NCBI GenBank assembly: GCA_965613025.1
Contig: CBFDUE010000009.1
Coordinates: 1 to 49,899 of the forward strand
Source of the DNA: CAYTXJ01 sp965613025
GTDB taxonomy: Bacteria; Desulfobacterota; DSM-4660; Desulfatiglandales; JALVMZ01
Length of the DNA stretch: 49,899 nt
Reading direction: 5' to 3'
Shown here: positions 43,148 through 49,899 of the stretch, in pieces
How the letters are laid out: the number at the start of each line of letters is the position of its first letter
Numbering within the stretch: position 1 is the first letter of the stretch
Translations under genes and position numbers: made by a program
Notes under the pieces: model-generated
Seen by the model: the letters and a program-made list of their open reading frames with translations, nothing else
What the model was told of the DNA's origin: nothing
Databases searched by the model: none

Positions 43148-43783
43148 TTATTTTTGTTCTCCATTTCTATTATCCCCCTCTGGATACCAACATGAAAGCC
43201 ATAGATCCAAAGGCAGGATAGCGGGTGGACTACCATTTCCATAAAAATAGGAATCCACAGCAAATCTTTTCCCACTTCCTATTTCTGTGATAGTGGCACA
43301 GTAATGGGGAAGGCAGTCTAAAAAATATCCCCTATATGCCACATCAGATATCCTGTGAAATTTCAAAATTCCTTCCTTTTCCAATAATTTTAAATAGGTA
43401 ATTGTATTAAATGTCTCATCAATACAGTCCATCTGGTTCCATTCAGAATTAAATAATATCTTCCATGATATGAGCCTATCAGATAGATGTATCTTTTTTG
43501 ATACTATCCTTTCCATCTCTCCAATTGCCTCTGCAATCCTATGCCTTTCACTTTGTGCATCCTTATATGGTCTGCTAAACAAAGATAATATCATGTCCCA
43601 TTCATCTTTTGAAAAAGATAATTTTACTTTATCCTTACAGCCAAAGTTCATACATATATGGAAATCCTTTTCGCTATATCCACCAGAAAGTGCATCTTCC
43701 ATAATATATTTAATCTCCTTATTCATACATCCCAAACTCAATAGTGTGATTGATAGAACAGCTATTATAATCTTGTATCTCAT
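43148..43783 (-). CDS. Probable lipoprotein of unknown function
   Basis: 211 residues, family not recognised. The N-terminus YKIIIAVLSITLLSLGC is a type II signal peptide with a lipobox ending at Cys19. The mature part has several Cys residues (CMNFGC; DCLPHYC; SCWYPEG), which could form disulphides, and predicted helices then strands. It ends FAVDSYFYGNGSPPAILPL and an Asn/Gly-rich tail. Lies 4 nt after the small coiled-coil gene and 25 nt before the response regulator, so the three may be cotranscribed. Confidence 0.7.
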   Translation of the reverse strand: MRYKIIIAVLSITLLSLGCMNKEIKYIMEDALSGGYSEKDFHICMNFGCKDKVKLSFSKDEWDMILSLFSRPYKDAQSERHRIAEAIGEMERIVSKKIHLSDRLISWKILFNSEWNQMDCIDETFNTITYLKLLEKEGILKFHRISDVAYRGYFLDCLPHYCATITEIGSGKRFAVDSYFYGNGSPPAILPLDLWLSCWYPEGDNRNGEQK

Positions 43784-43787
43784 CCAT

Positions 43788-44099
43788 TTAAAGCCTCTTA
43801 AAGTATTCTTGAAGCTCCTTTATTAATCTTATCTTTTCGTTTAATTCAACACTATCTTCAAATACAAATTCAATCTGAAATATAAGCTTATATGATACTG
43901 CTGAGGTCTCATATTTCTGAATGGGTGTAATCTTTATCTCTTTAATCTTTTTAAACTCTTCCCTCTCTTTTAATCCCTTCTTTTCAATTATAATCTCAAA
44001 TGCCTCCCTTGCATCATTTTCATCTTCAAGCACAAGTTCAATACCTTCCAATCTCTTTACAGCATTTAAAAGCTTTTCACTTTCAACCCTTATCTTCAT
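43788..44099 (-). CDS. Small charged protein of unknown function
   Basis: 103 residues, not recognised. Starts KIRVESEKLLNAVKRLEGIE and ends ELNEKIRLIKELQEYFKRL; strands and helices alternate. No signal peptide or motif. A GGAG box sits 8 nt before the ATG, which supports a real gene. Upstream, 44100-44190 holds no feature that I can see. Confidence 0.6.
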   Translation of the reverse strand: MKIRVESEKLLNAVKRLEGIELVLEDENDAREAFEIIIEKKGLKEREEFKKIKEIKITPIQKYETSAVSYKLIFQIEFVFEDSVELNEKIRLIKELQEYFKRL

Positions 44100-44190
44100 C
44101 CCCGATCTCCTAAAGTATACTCAATGGGCACGCAACCACACATTTACCGCATATCATTATCCCTTATCCTGTCTATACCTGACATAACAT

Positions 44191-44673
44191 TTAAAGACCC
44201 AGAAGCTTTTGAATATCTGGATGCTTGGACATCACCTTAAGAAACTGATCTGTCCTTCTCTTTAATTTCCCCTTAAGTATCTTAAAGGCATTGTACATAA
44301 ATATATACGCCTGATTATTCTCCCTGTTAAGAATATCTATAAACTCCCTACCTGATATCCACAACACCTCACACGGCTCACTACAGATAGCATATGTGGT
44401 ATATGTGGCATCTGGTATCAATGCAGACCATCCAAATGAATATCCTGTCTTTACAGATCCAAGAGATATTATGATAAGCTCTGATACCTCCACCTCCAAG
44501 AGCACCTTACCCCTCTTTAGCATGAAGAATCTATCGGCCTTTTGTCCCTCTTCATATATCACATCCCGTTCATTGAAATTATGTGTCTCTATATGAGGGA
44601 TCAATTGTTCTAAGAAACTTTCACTCATATTCTGTAATACATGGATCTTTTTCAAATCTTCAATGACTGTCAT
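44191..44673 (-). CDS. Cyclic nucleotide-binding domain protein with atypical phosphate cassette
   Basis: 160 residues, one Crp-type barrel (LKKIHVLQNMSESFLEQLIP; FNERDVIYEEGQKADRFFML). The phosphate-binding cassette reads YSFGWSALIPDATYTTYA: the usual Glu and Arg that hold cAMP are absent. It more likely senses another ligand or protein. C-terminal helices, no DNA-binding domain. GGGGAG box 6 nt before the ATG. Confidence 0.82.
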   Translation of the reverse strand: MTVIEDLKKIHVLQNMSESFLEQLIPHIETHNFNERDVIYEEGQKADRFFMLKRGKVLLEVEVSELIIISLGSVKTGYSFGWSALIPDATYTTYAICSEPCEVLWISGREFIDILNRENNQAYIFMYNAFKILKGKLKRRTDQFLKVMSKHPDIQKLLGL

Positions 44674-44707
44674 TATAATCTCCCCGTCTAATTAATATCT
44701 CTAATTA

Positions 44708-46474
44708 TCATAGAAATAGATAGATTACTATAAGAAAAACAATTGCAGATCCTGCACTAAGACCAATAGGCATAGCCCCTTTATCTATTGCCCTAAATAT
44801 ATCCTCTCTTAAATAACTCACATCCCTTCCCCTTATCTTCCAAAACGGAGCAAAGATAAAAGATAGAACTTCCTGGGGTGCAACAGCAAAAAACTCTGAG
44901 ATCTTTCCTACCATCTTCAGGATAAAGATCCTTTCACAAAGCTCGTTCAACCCATTTAGACCCCTATCCATGATCTTATAGAACAGGGGAGCTCCTTTTC
45001 TATATACCCAGTCAGTATCAATGGAGATGGTCTCTGTTCTCTTAAGAAGTGGAAGAAACAGGAAAAATACCAATGCAGAAAACATAAGCAGCTGAAGCTG
45101 GGATGATACATGCTCAAGATGATAGGCGCTATATTCCACCCTATATGGCAAGACATTGTATAGAGGATCTGGATATACGCCTAAGAATATACAGATAAAA
45201 GACATGATTGCCATTGCCAAGAGCATAGATCTATTGGTCTCACCTGGTCTTAGGCCACTGTCTTTGGCAAAAAATACAAAGTAGGGAAACTTGATTCCTG
45301 CATGTAAAAACACACCTGCAGATGCCACCTGAAGCACAATCCATGTCCATATCATGTGCTCATGCACAGCACCTTCAATTATCATGCTCTTGCTTGTAAA
45401 ACCGCTTGTGGCAGGAAATGCAGATATGGACAGTGCTCCGATTCCACCAAAGATAAGGGTAAGGGGCATGGTCTTGTAAAGACCTCCAAGATCTGTGCAC
45501 CTACTCCTCCCTGTCATGTAGAGCACTGAACCAGCAGACATCCATAGCAGGGCCTTATATATTATATGACAGAAGGCATGGGCAACGGTTCCATTTAAGG
45601 CAATCTCAGTTCCTATTCCCACACCGCATACCATAAATCCCACCTGGTTGATTATGCTGTATGCCAGGATCCTACGCATATCGTTTTCAAGAAGCGCATA
45701 GATTATCCCGTATATAGTCATTATACAGCCAACTATCACAAGTATGTGCCATCCTGCAAAGCCTCTTACCAAGGTATATACCGCTGTCTTTGTGGTATAT
45801 GCGCTCAATATGACCCCACCTGTAACAGTTGACTCTGGATATGCATCTGGAAGCCATGCAGAAAGTGGTGGTGCTGCGGCATTTAGAAGGAAACCAATCA
45901 GAATCAGAAGGGTGGCAGGATCAGAACTCTTCATCTGTTCAAAGACTAAGCTGCCCGTATTAAATAGGAAAAGCACTATCCCGGCAAGCAGAATTAGCCC
46001 CCCTGAGATATGAACCATAATATATCTCATAGCCGCCTTCTGAGACTTCTCTGTCTTTCTTGCAAGGATCAAAAAGGTGGAAAATATGGCCATACCTTCC
46101 CAGAATATATAGAGGGTTAAAAGATCACCTGAAAATACGACCCCAAGGGAACATCCTATATAGAGCAGAGCAGGTAAAAGCTGGCTATCATCATCCAACC
46201 AGAAGGAGTATATGAATGCCACAAATGCATTTAGAGTAAAGATATACCCAAATACCTTGCTTAACCTATCCACCCTTAAGGGGATAATATCCAGGCCAAA
46301 GAAGTGAAAATTTAGATGGCTACCAAGCTTAAGCTTCCATATCAGATAAAATGTGATTGCAGGCAGAATCACCACATAGAGGTTTTTCTTTCTGCCCTTA
46401 AAAAGAGGGACTATAAGACTGCCTAAGATCAGTATGGCTCCTGGTAGAATACTATCTATCATAGTAGTCTTCAT
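44708..46474 (-). CDS. Antiporter-like/complex-I-like membrane subunit (NuoL/MrpD family), third large subunit
   Basis: 588 residues with many TM segments. Proton-transfer landmarks of the family: the Glu in YIFWEGMAIFSTFLILARKT (about 120-139), ILAYSIINQVGFMVCGVGIG (about 270-289) and LNGTVAHAFCHIIYKALLWM with its conserved His. A long C-terminal extension resembles the lateral part of the large Mrp/Mbh or Nuo subunits. It starts inside the upstream small gene (23-nt overlap); ATG 46462 is an alternative. Role: H+ or Na+ translocation in an Mrp-like or complex-I-like assembly. Confidence 0.85.
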   Translation of the reverse strand: MKTTMIDSILPGAILILGSLIVPLFKGRKKNLYVVILPAITFYLIWKLKLGSHLNFHFFGLDIIPLRVDRLSKVFGYIFTLNAFVAFIYSFWLDDDSQLLPALLYIGCSLGVVFSGDLLTLYIFWEGMAIFSTFLILARKTEKSQKAAMRYIMVHISGGLILLAGIVLFLFNTGSLVFEQMKSSDPATLLILIGFLLNAAAPPLSAWLPDAYPESTVTGGVILSAYTTKTAVYTLVRGFAGWHILVIVGCIMTIYGIIYALLENDMRRILAYSIINQVGFMVCGVGIGTEIALNGTVAHAFCHIIYKALLWMSAGSVLYMTGRSRCTDLGGLYKTMPLTLIFGGIGALSISAFPATSGFTSKSMIIEGAVHEHMIWTWIVLQVASAGVFLHAGIKFPYFVFFAKDSGLRPGETNRSMLLAMAIMSFICIFLGVYPDPLYNVLPYRVEYSAYHLEHVSSQLQLLMFSALVFFLFLPLLKRTETISIDTDWVYRKGAPLFYKIMDRGLNGLNELCERIFILKMVGKISEFFAVAPQEVLSFIFAPFWKIRGRDVSYLREDIFRAIDKGAMPIGLSAGSAIVFLIVIYLFL

Positions 46475-46697
46475 CCACCTTAAGAATTATACCTAAGAGC
46501 TTTGAGATAAGAATAAGAAGTGCACACGATATAAAGCCCATAATTGCATAAAAGCCGAAGAAGGAATCAAAACCCAATACCCCTTCCCTTGGAAATATAA
46601 GATCCAAAAAGAGGGTAAATGCACATGTTGCATAAAGAGATATCCAAAGCCTTCTCTTATTTTCCTCTCTATCAAAGAAGTCAAATTCCTTTTTCAT
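46452..46697 (-). CDS. Small two-TM membrane protein of the antiporter module
   Basis: 81 residues. Two hydrophobic segments (WISLYATCAFTLFLDLIF; FYAIMGFISCALLILISKLL) between charged ends. Placed between two large antiporter-like genes, a position where small accessory genes occur in related clusters. GAGGA ribosome site before ATG 46697. Confidence 0.72.
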   Translation of the reverse strand: MKKEFDFFDREENKRRLWISLYATCAFTLFLDLIFPREGVLGFDSFFGFYAIMGFISCALLILISKLLGIILKVDEDYYDR

Positions 46698-46718
46698 CCC
46701 TCTCTCCTCACCCCCTCT

Positions 46719-48194
46719 CTATAGTCCTATTAAGTTAAGGGCGATCTTAGAAAGATTAAGAAAGAGCTCAGGAAAGAAAAACAGCCCTATTGAGCCCAAG
46801 GCACACAGCACAGTCGGTATAAGGCACCAAAGGGGTGCCTCTTTAATACCCCCCTCAAATTGGGATTCCTCTTCAGGGCAGAAAAAGGCATTATAGACTA
46901 TGGGAAGAAAATAGGCCGCATTCAGAAGCGAACTTATTAAGAGGACAGCAAGAAATATGTCTGAATGGACATTAACCGTTCCTAAGAGCAGATACCACTT
47001 GCTGAAAAAACCCCCTGTTGGTGGAAGACCGATAACACTTAGAGATCCTATAAAAAATGCAAGCATTGTGATGGGCATTCTCTTTCCGATCCCTTTCATC
47101 TTGCTTATATGCTTTATTCCAGTTGCCACAAACACATTTCCAGCACAAAAAAACAGGGTTATCTTTCCAAATGCATGCATCGCTATATGGCAACTTGCCC
47201 CAATAAATGCTTTTGGATTTAAAAGTGCCACACCCAATACTATATAGGAGAGCTGACTTATGGTAGAAAAGGCAAGTCTTCTTTTAAACTCATCCTGACT
47301 GAGCGCAATTAAAGATCCAACCAATATGGTTATTGATGCTATAAGGCAGATAAGAAGATTAAGATTATGCAAAGTGAGCATCTCTTTTCCCAATACCTGA
47401 GTAATCACCCTTATTATGCAAAATGCCCCCACCTTTACCACTGCAACCGCATGAAGCAGGGCACTTACTGGAGTGGGAGCCACCATGGCAGCAGGAAGCC
47501 ATGCATGAAAAGGCATAATGGCAACCTTTGCAAATCCAAATATGAACATGAAAACAGTAAGTGTAAATAGCCACTCTGGATGAATCCCATGTAGTATCCC
47601 CCCGGCTCTGAATTCAAGGGTGCCTGCAAAATAATAGGTGATAATCATTGAAGGGAGCACAAAACCGATGGAGGTTCCAACTATATAGAAGAGGTATCTC
47701 CTTCCAGATCCTTTTGCCTCTTCATCCTGATGATGGGTTACCAAGGGATAGGTTGCAAAGGAAAGCATCTCATAGAACATATACATGGTTATGAGATTAG
47801 CTGAAAATGCAACCCCAATGGTTGCAGACATTGCAAGTGCAAAAAAACAGAAATACCGTGTCTGAGAATGTTCCTTTAATCCCCTCATATAGCCGATGGA
47901 GTAAGCAGATGTGATTATCCATAGACTTGAAGATACAAGCGCAAAGATCATTCCAAGGGCATCCACTCTGAGAGAAATTGAAAGCCCCGGCATGATATGG
48001 GCAACTGTAAAGTATATATTTTCACCCTTCAAGATTACGGGAAGCATTGAAACCACTATTAGGAACTTTAAGGTGGCAGCAAAAAATGTCCATGCCTCTC
48101 TGATATTGGAATTCCTGCTTGAAGCTAAAAGTGGAGTGATACAAAGGGATACCAAAATGGCCAAAAGTGGTCTTATGGAAACTATCCCATTCAT
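46719..48194 (-). CDS. Antiporter-like/complex-I-like membrane subunit (NuoN/MrpD family), second
   Basis: 491 residues, about fourteen TM segments. Conserved pieces: YMFYEMLSFATYPLVTHHQD (Glu in the membrane), AIMPFHAWLPAAMVAPTPVS (Lys/His channel region, about 230), RRLAFSTISQLSYIVLGVAL and ACHIAMHAFGKITLFFCAGN. ATGA overlap with the upstream gene. The fold is that of MrpD/NuoN proton channels. Confidence 0.9.
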   Translation of the reverse strand: MNGIVSIRPLLAILVSLCITPLLASSRNSNIREAWTFFAATLKFLIVVSMLPVILKGENIYFTVAHIMPGLSISLRVDALGMIFALVSSSLWIITSAYSIGYMRGLKEHSQTRYFCFFALAMSATIGVAFSANLITMYMFYEMLSFATYPLVTHHQDEEAKGSGRRYLFYIVGTSIGFVLPSMIITYYFAGTLEFRAGGILHGIHPEWLFTLTVFMFIFGFAKVAIMPFHAWLPAAMVAPTPVSALLHAVAVVKVGAFCIIRVITQVLGKEMLTLHNLNLLICLIASITILVGSLIALSQDEFKRRLAFSTISQLSYIVLGVALLNPKAFIGASCHIAMHAFGKITLFFCAGNVFVATGIKHISKMKGIGKRMPITMLAFFIGSLSVIGLPPTGGFFSKWYLLLGTVNVHSDIFLAVLLISSLLNAAYFLPIVYNAFFCPEEESQFEGGIKEAPLWCLIPTVLCALGSIGLFFFPELFLNLSKIALNLIGL

Positions 48195-49657
48195 ATTATT
48201 ATCTTTGGAATTGCAGGATCTATTATGTATTGAACAAGCTCCGCATTTAAAAGCCCAACAATTAAAATAATAGCAACTACCATAAAAAGTGGTACAAGCT
48301 CAAATAGCTCAGCCTCTCTTATCTCTGATGCATCATGTCCATAAAAATAGGCCGACTCTATTATCCTAAAAAAGAGTATGACGTTTATAAGACTGCTTAC
48401 AATTAAGGCCAGCATAAACCCATAATATCCTGCATCCATTGCCCCTAAAAGCAGATACCATTTACTAAAAAAGCCAGAGGTAGGCGGAACCCCGATAAAA
48501 GACAGGGCACACAAGATAAATGCACCCATTGTAAAGGGCATCCTTTTTGTAAGACCCTTTATCCCTTCAAATGTCGCATCTATATTATTATGCGATAGGA
48601 TACCCAAAAACAGAAATGCCCCAAGGGTCATAAGGGCATCATTTACCATATGGAATATGCAACCTGTAAAGGCGACTCTATTTCCAATCCATGCTCCCCC
48701 TACCATATACCCTATCTCTGAGACAATAATAAATGTAAACATCCGTTTTATATTCTTCTGAGATAGTGCCATCACTGCGCCAAAGAATATAGCAGATATG
48801 GACAACCATACTATCATCCTGCCTGGATTGATATATCTGAAGATGTACTCCGGGGTAAAGATGCTAAACATCACCCTCAACATCACATACACCATCACCT
48901 TTGTCATCAGAGGGGCTATAAGGCTGCTTGAAGATGCATAGGCATGGGTATAGGCATTGGGAAGCCAGCCATGCAGAGGAAATAGGGCCATCTTTATCCA
49001 TAATCCCACCATACATATGACAAAGGCAACCATCACTGCCTTTGAATTATATAGAGAGGGGAGAATGTGAGAGATATCTATCATGTTGAGTGAGCCTGTA
49101 ATGATATAGAGATAACCTATACCAAGCAGATAGAAACATGCGCCAATGGTTCCCATATAGAGATAGTTCAAGGAGGAGAGCACTGCCCTGTCTTCTCCTA
49201 TAGCTATAAGGCCATAGCCCGTAAGAGACGCTATCTCTAAAAGCACATATAGATTAAAGGCATCTCCCGTTATAGTTATTCCCAAAAGCCCTGTTATCAT
49301 CAGAGTATATAGGGTATAAAAGGCACCCCTTTTTTCCTCCATATCCCTTTCCACTGCCTTCTTAGTGGATATCAGATTTAAAAGGGATACCACTGAGATC
49401 ACACACAACATAAGGGCATTTAGATGATCTACATGATATGCTATACCCCAGGGTGGTTCCCAGCCGCCAAGTCTGTAGTTTATCACACCTGTGCCTATGA
49501 CCTGATTCAGTATGGAAAATGAAAAGATATTAATGAGGATTAGCACACTTAGGGTAATATAAAAGCAGAGGGATCTTCTTATCCACCCTGAGATGCTTAC
49601 AATAAAGGAAGATAAGAGTGGAACAGTTACAATGAGGGCTGGAAACTGCTCTTTCAT
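48191..49657 (-). CDS. Antiporter-like/complex-I-like membrane subunit (MrpD family), first
   Basis: 488 residues, about fourteen TM segments. NLYVLLEIASLTGYGLIAIG (membrane Glu, about 133), IKMALFPLHGWLPNAYTHAY, KRMFTFIIVSEIGYMVGGAW and IFHMVNDALMTLGAFLFLGI. Paralogous to the gene at 46719. Overlaps the MrpC-like gene by 4 nt. Confidence 0.9.
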   Translation of the reverse strand: MKEQFPALIVTVPLLSSFIVSISGWIRRSLCFYITLSVLILINIFSFSILNQVIGTGVINYRLGGWEPPWGIAYHVDHLNALMLCVISVVSLLNLISTKKAVERDMEEKRGAFYTLYTLMITGLLGITITGDAFNLYVLLEIASLTGYGLIAIGEDRAVLSSLNYLYMGTIGACFYLLGIGYLYIITGSLNMIDISHILPSLYNSKAVMVAFVICMVGLWIKMALFPLHGWLPNAYTHAYASSSSLIAPLMTKVMVYVMLRVMFSIFTPEYIFRYINPGRMIVWLSISAIFFGAVMALSQKNIKRMFTFIIVSEIGYMVGGAWIGNRVAFTGCIFHMVNDALMTLGAFLFLGILSHNNIDATFEGIKGLTKRMPFTMGAFILCALSFIGVPPTSGFFSKWYLLLGAMDAGYYGFMLALIVSSLINVILFFRIIESAYFYGHDASEIREAELFELVPLFMVVAIILIVGLLNAELVQYIIDPAIPKIII

Positions 49658-49899
49658 TCTTCTTTTATCTTTTTTAAGATTTCATCTTCTTCCAGTGTCC
49701 CATACCTTTTATAGACCTTAACTGCCAATGCCAAGGCCACCCCCAAAGTGGCAACAGATACCACTATTGCAGTAAGCATAAGCACATGTGGCAAGGGATT
49801 GATATATCTTGTAACATCTATCATTCCATGTCCGTGACTATGCTCGATTATGGGTATGGTTGCCCCCCTCTTTGCCCCTATTGAGACATAGAATAGGAT
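49654..49899 (-). CDS. MrpC/NuoK-like subunit (partial, C-terminal end)
   Basis: 81 C-terminal residues enter from the right edge. INPLPHVLMLTAIVVSVATL followed by GVALALAVKVYKRYGTLEED is the third TM and tail typical of MrpC/NuoK. The stop overlaps the next start as ATGA. Confidence 0.85.
   Translation of the reverse strand: MLFYVSIGAKRGATIPIIEHSHGHGMIDVTRYINPLPHVLMLTAIVVSVATLGVALALAVKVYKRYGTLEEDEILKKIKEE

Noticed and set aside
1..49899. CRISPR arrays, rRNA, tRNA and insertion sequences
   Set aside because: No regularly spaced repeats, no cloverleaf or rRNA-like sequence and no transposase motifs were seen; all gaps over 100 nt are accounted for as promoter or repeat regions.

Overview
The window reads as a strictly anaerobic, moderately AT-rich bacterium that degrades aromatic or other carboxylic acids, of the deltaproteobacterial/Desulfobacterota or syntroph type. 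The pointers are a bamR-bamA-bamQ set for the middle of the benzoyl-CoA pathway, a ferredoxin-dependent 2-oxoacid oxidoreductase, HdrA/MvhD/formate dehydrogenase selenoproteins, a methylmalonyl-CoA mutase, a sodium-pumping decarboxylase beta subunit, and TRAP and Liv-type carboxylate transporters. Lineage is an inference from gene content; no rRNA, tRNA or other phylogenetic marker is present.

Layout. 1-135 is the end of an unknown gene, followed by an inverted repeat (143-207). 243-3858 (minus) is a korDA-[antitoxin-toxin]-korBC-ACT operon with a toxin-antitoxin pair inside it. 4024-16901 (plus) is the centrepiece: two consecutive copies of the module hdrA-mvhD-fdhB-like-fdhA in one close-packed gene string. 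Seven in-frame UGA codons are read here as selenocysteine: one in each hdrA, one in mvhD1, two in mvhD2 and one in each fdhA. Each is followed by a SECIS-like hairpin. In copy 2 hdrA is split into two genes, carries a coiled-coil insertion, and mvhD has one extra UGA where copy 1 has a Cys codon.

16920-20151 (minus) holds a PP-loop/NFACT-R RNA-modification candidate, a CbpA-type co-chaperone and an EAL-HDOD signalling protein. 20223-24096 (minus) is the bam operon (SDR, bamQ, bamA, bamR). 24250-25955 (plus) is a two-TM potassium channel overlapping a separate cyclic-nucleotide-binding protein. 25961-28460 (minus) holds an IHF/HU protein and a two-part methylmalonyl-CoA mutase, divergent from a decarboxylase beta subunit at 28622. 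30333-35452 (plus) is a TRAP transporter, an orphan shortened 2-oxoacid oxidoreductase gamma gene and ilvD. 35549-42648 (plus) is an XRE-cupin regulator followed by livKHMGF and an acyl-CoA ligase, with an inverted repeat placed exactly between the -35 and -10 of the liv promoter. 42709-44673 (minus) holds small signalling and unknown genes. 44708-49899 (minus) is an Mrp/complex-I-like antiporter module with three large subunits that runs off the end.

How they may work together (inference): carboxylates are taken up (Liv, TRAP), activated (acyl-CoA ligase) and processed through the benzoyl-CoA lower pathway. 2-Oxoacid oxidoreductase and beta-oxidation reactions yield reduced ferredoxin and NADH. 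The HdrA-MvhD-Fdh selenoprotein module could move these electrons to or from formate by flavin-based bifurcation or confurcation. Sodium/proton circuits (decarboxylase beta subunit, Mrp-like module) would couple this to ion gradients. No HdrB, HdrC or hydrogenase subunit is in the window, so the partners of the Hdr modules are unknown.
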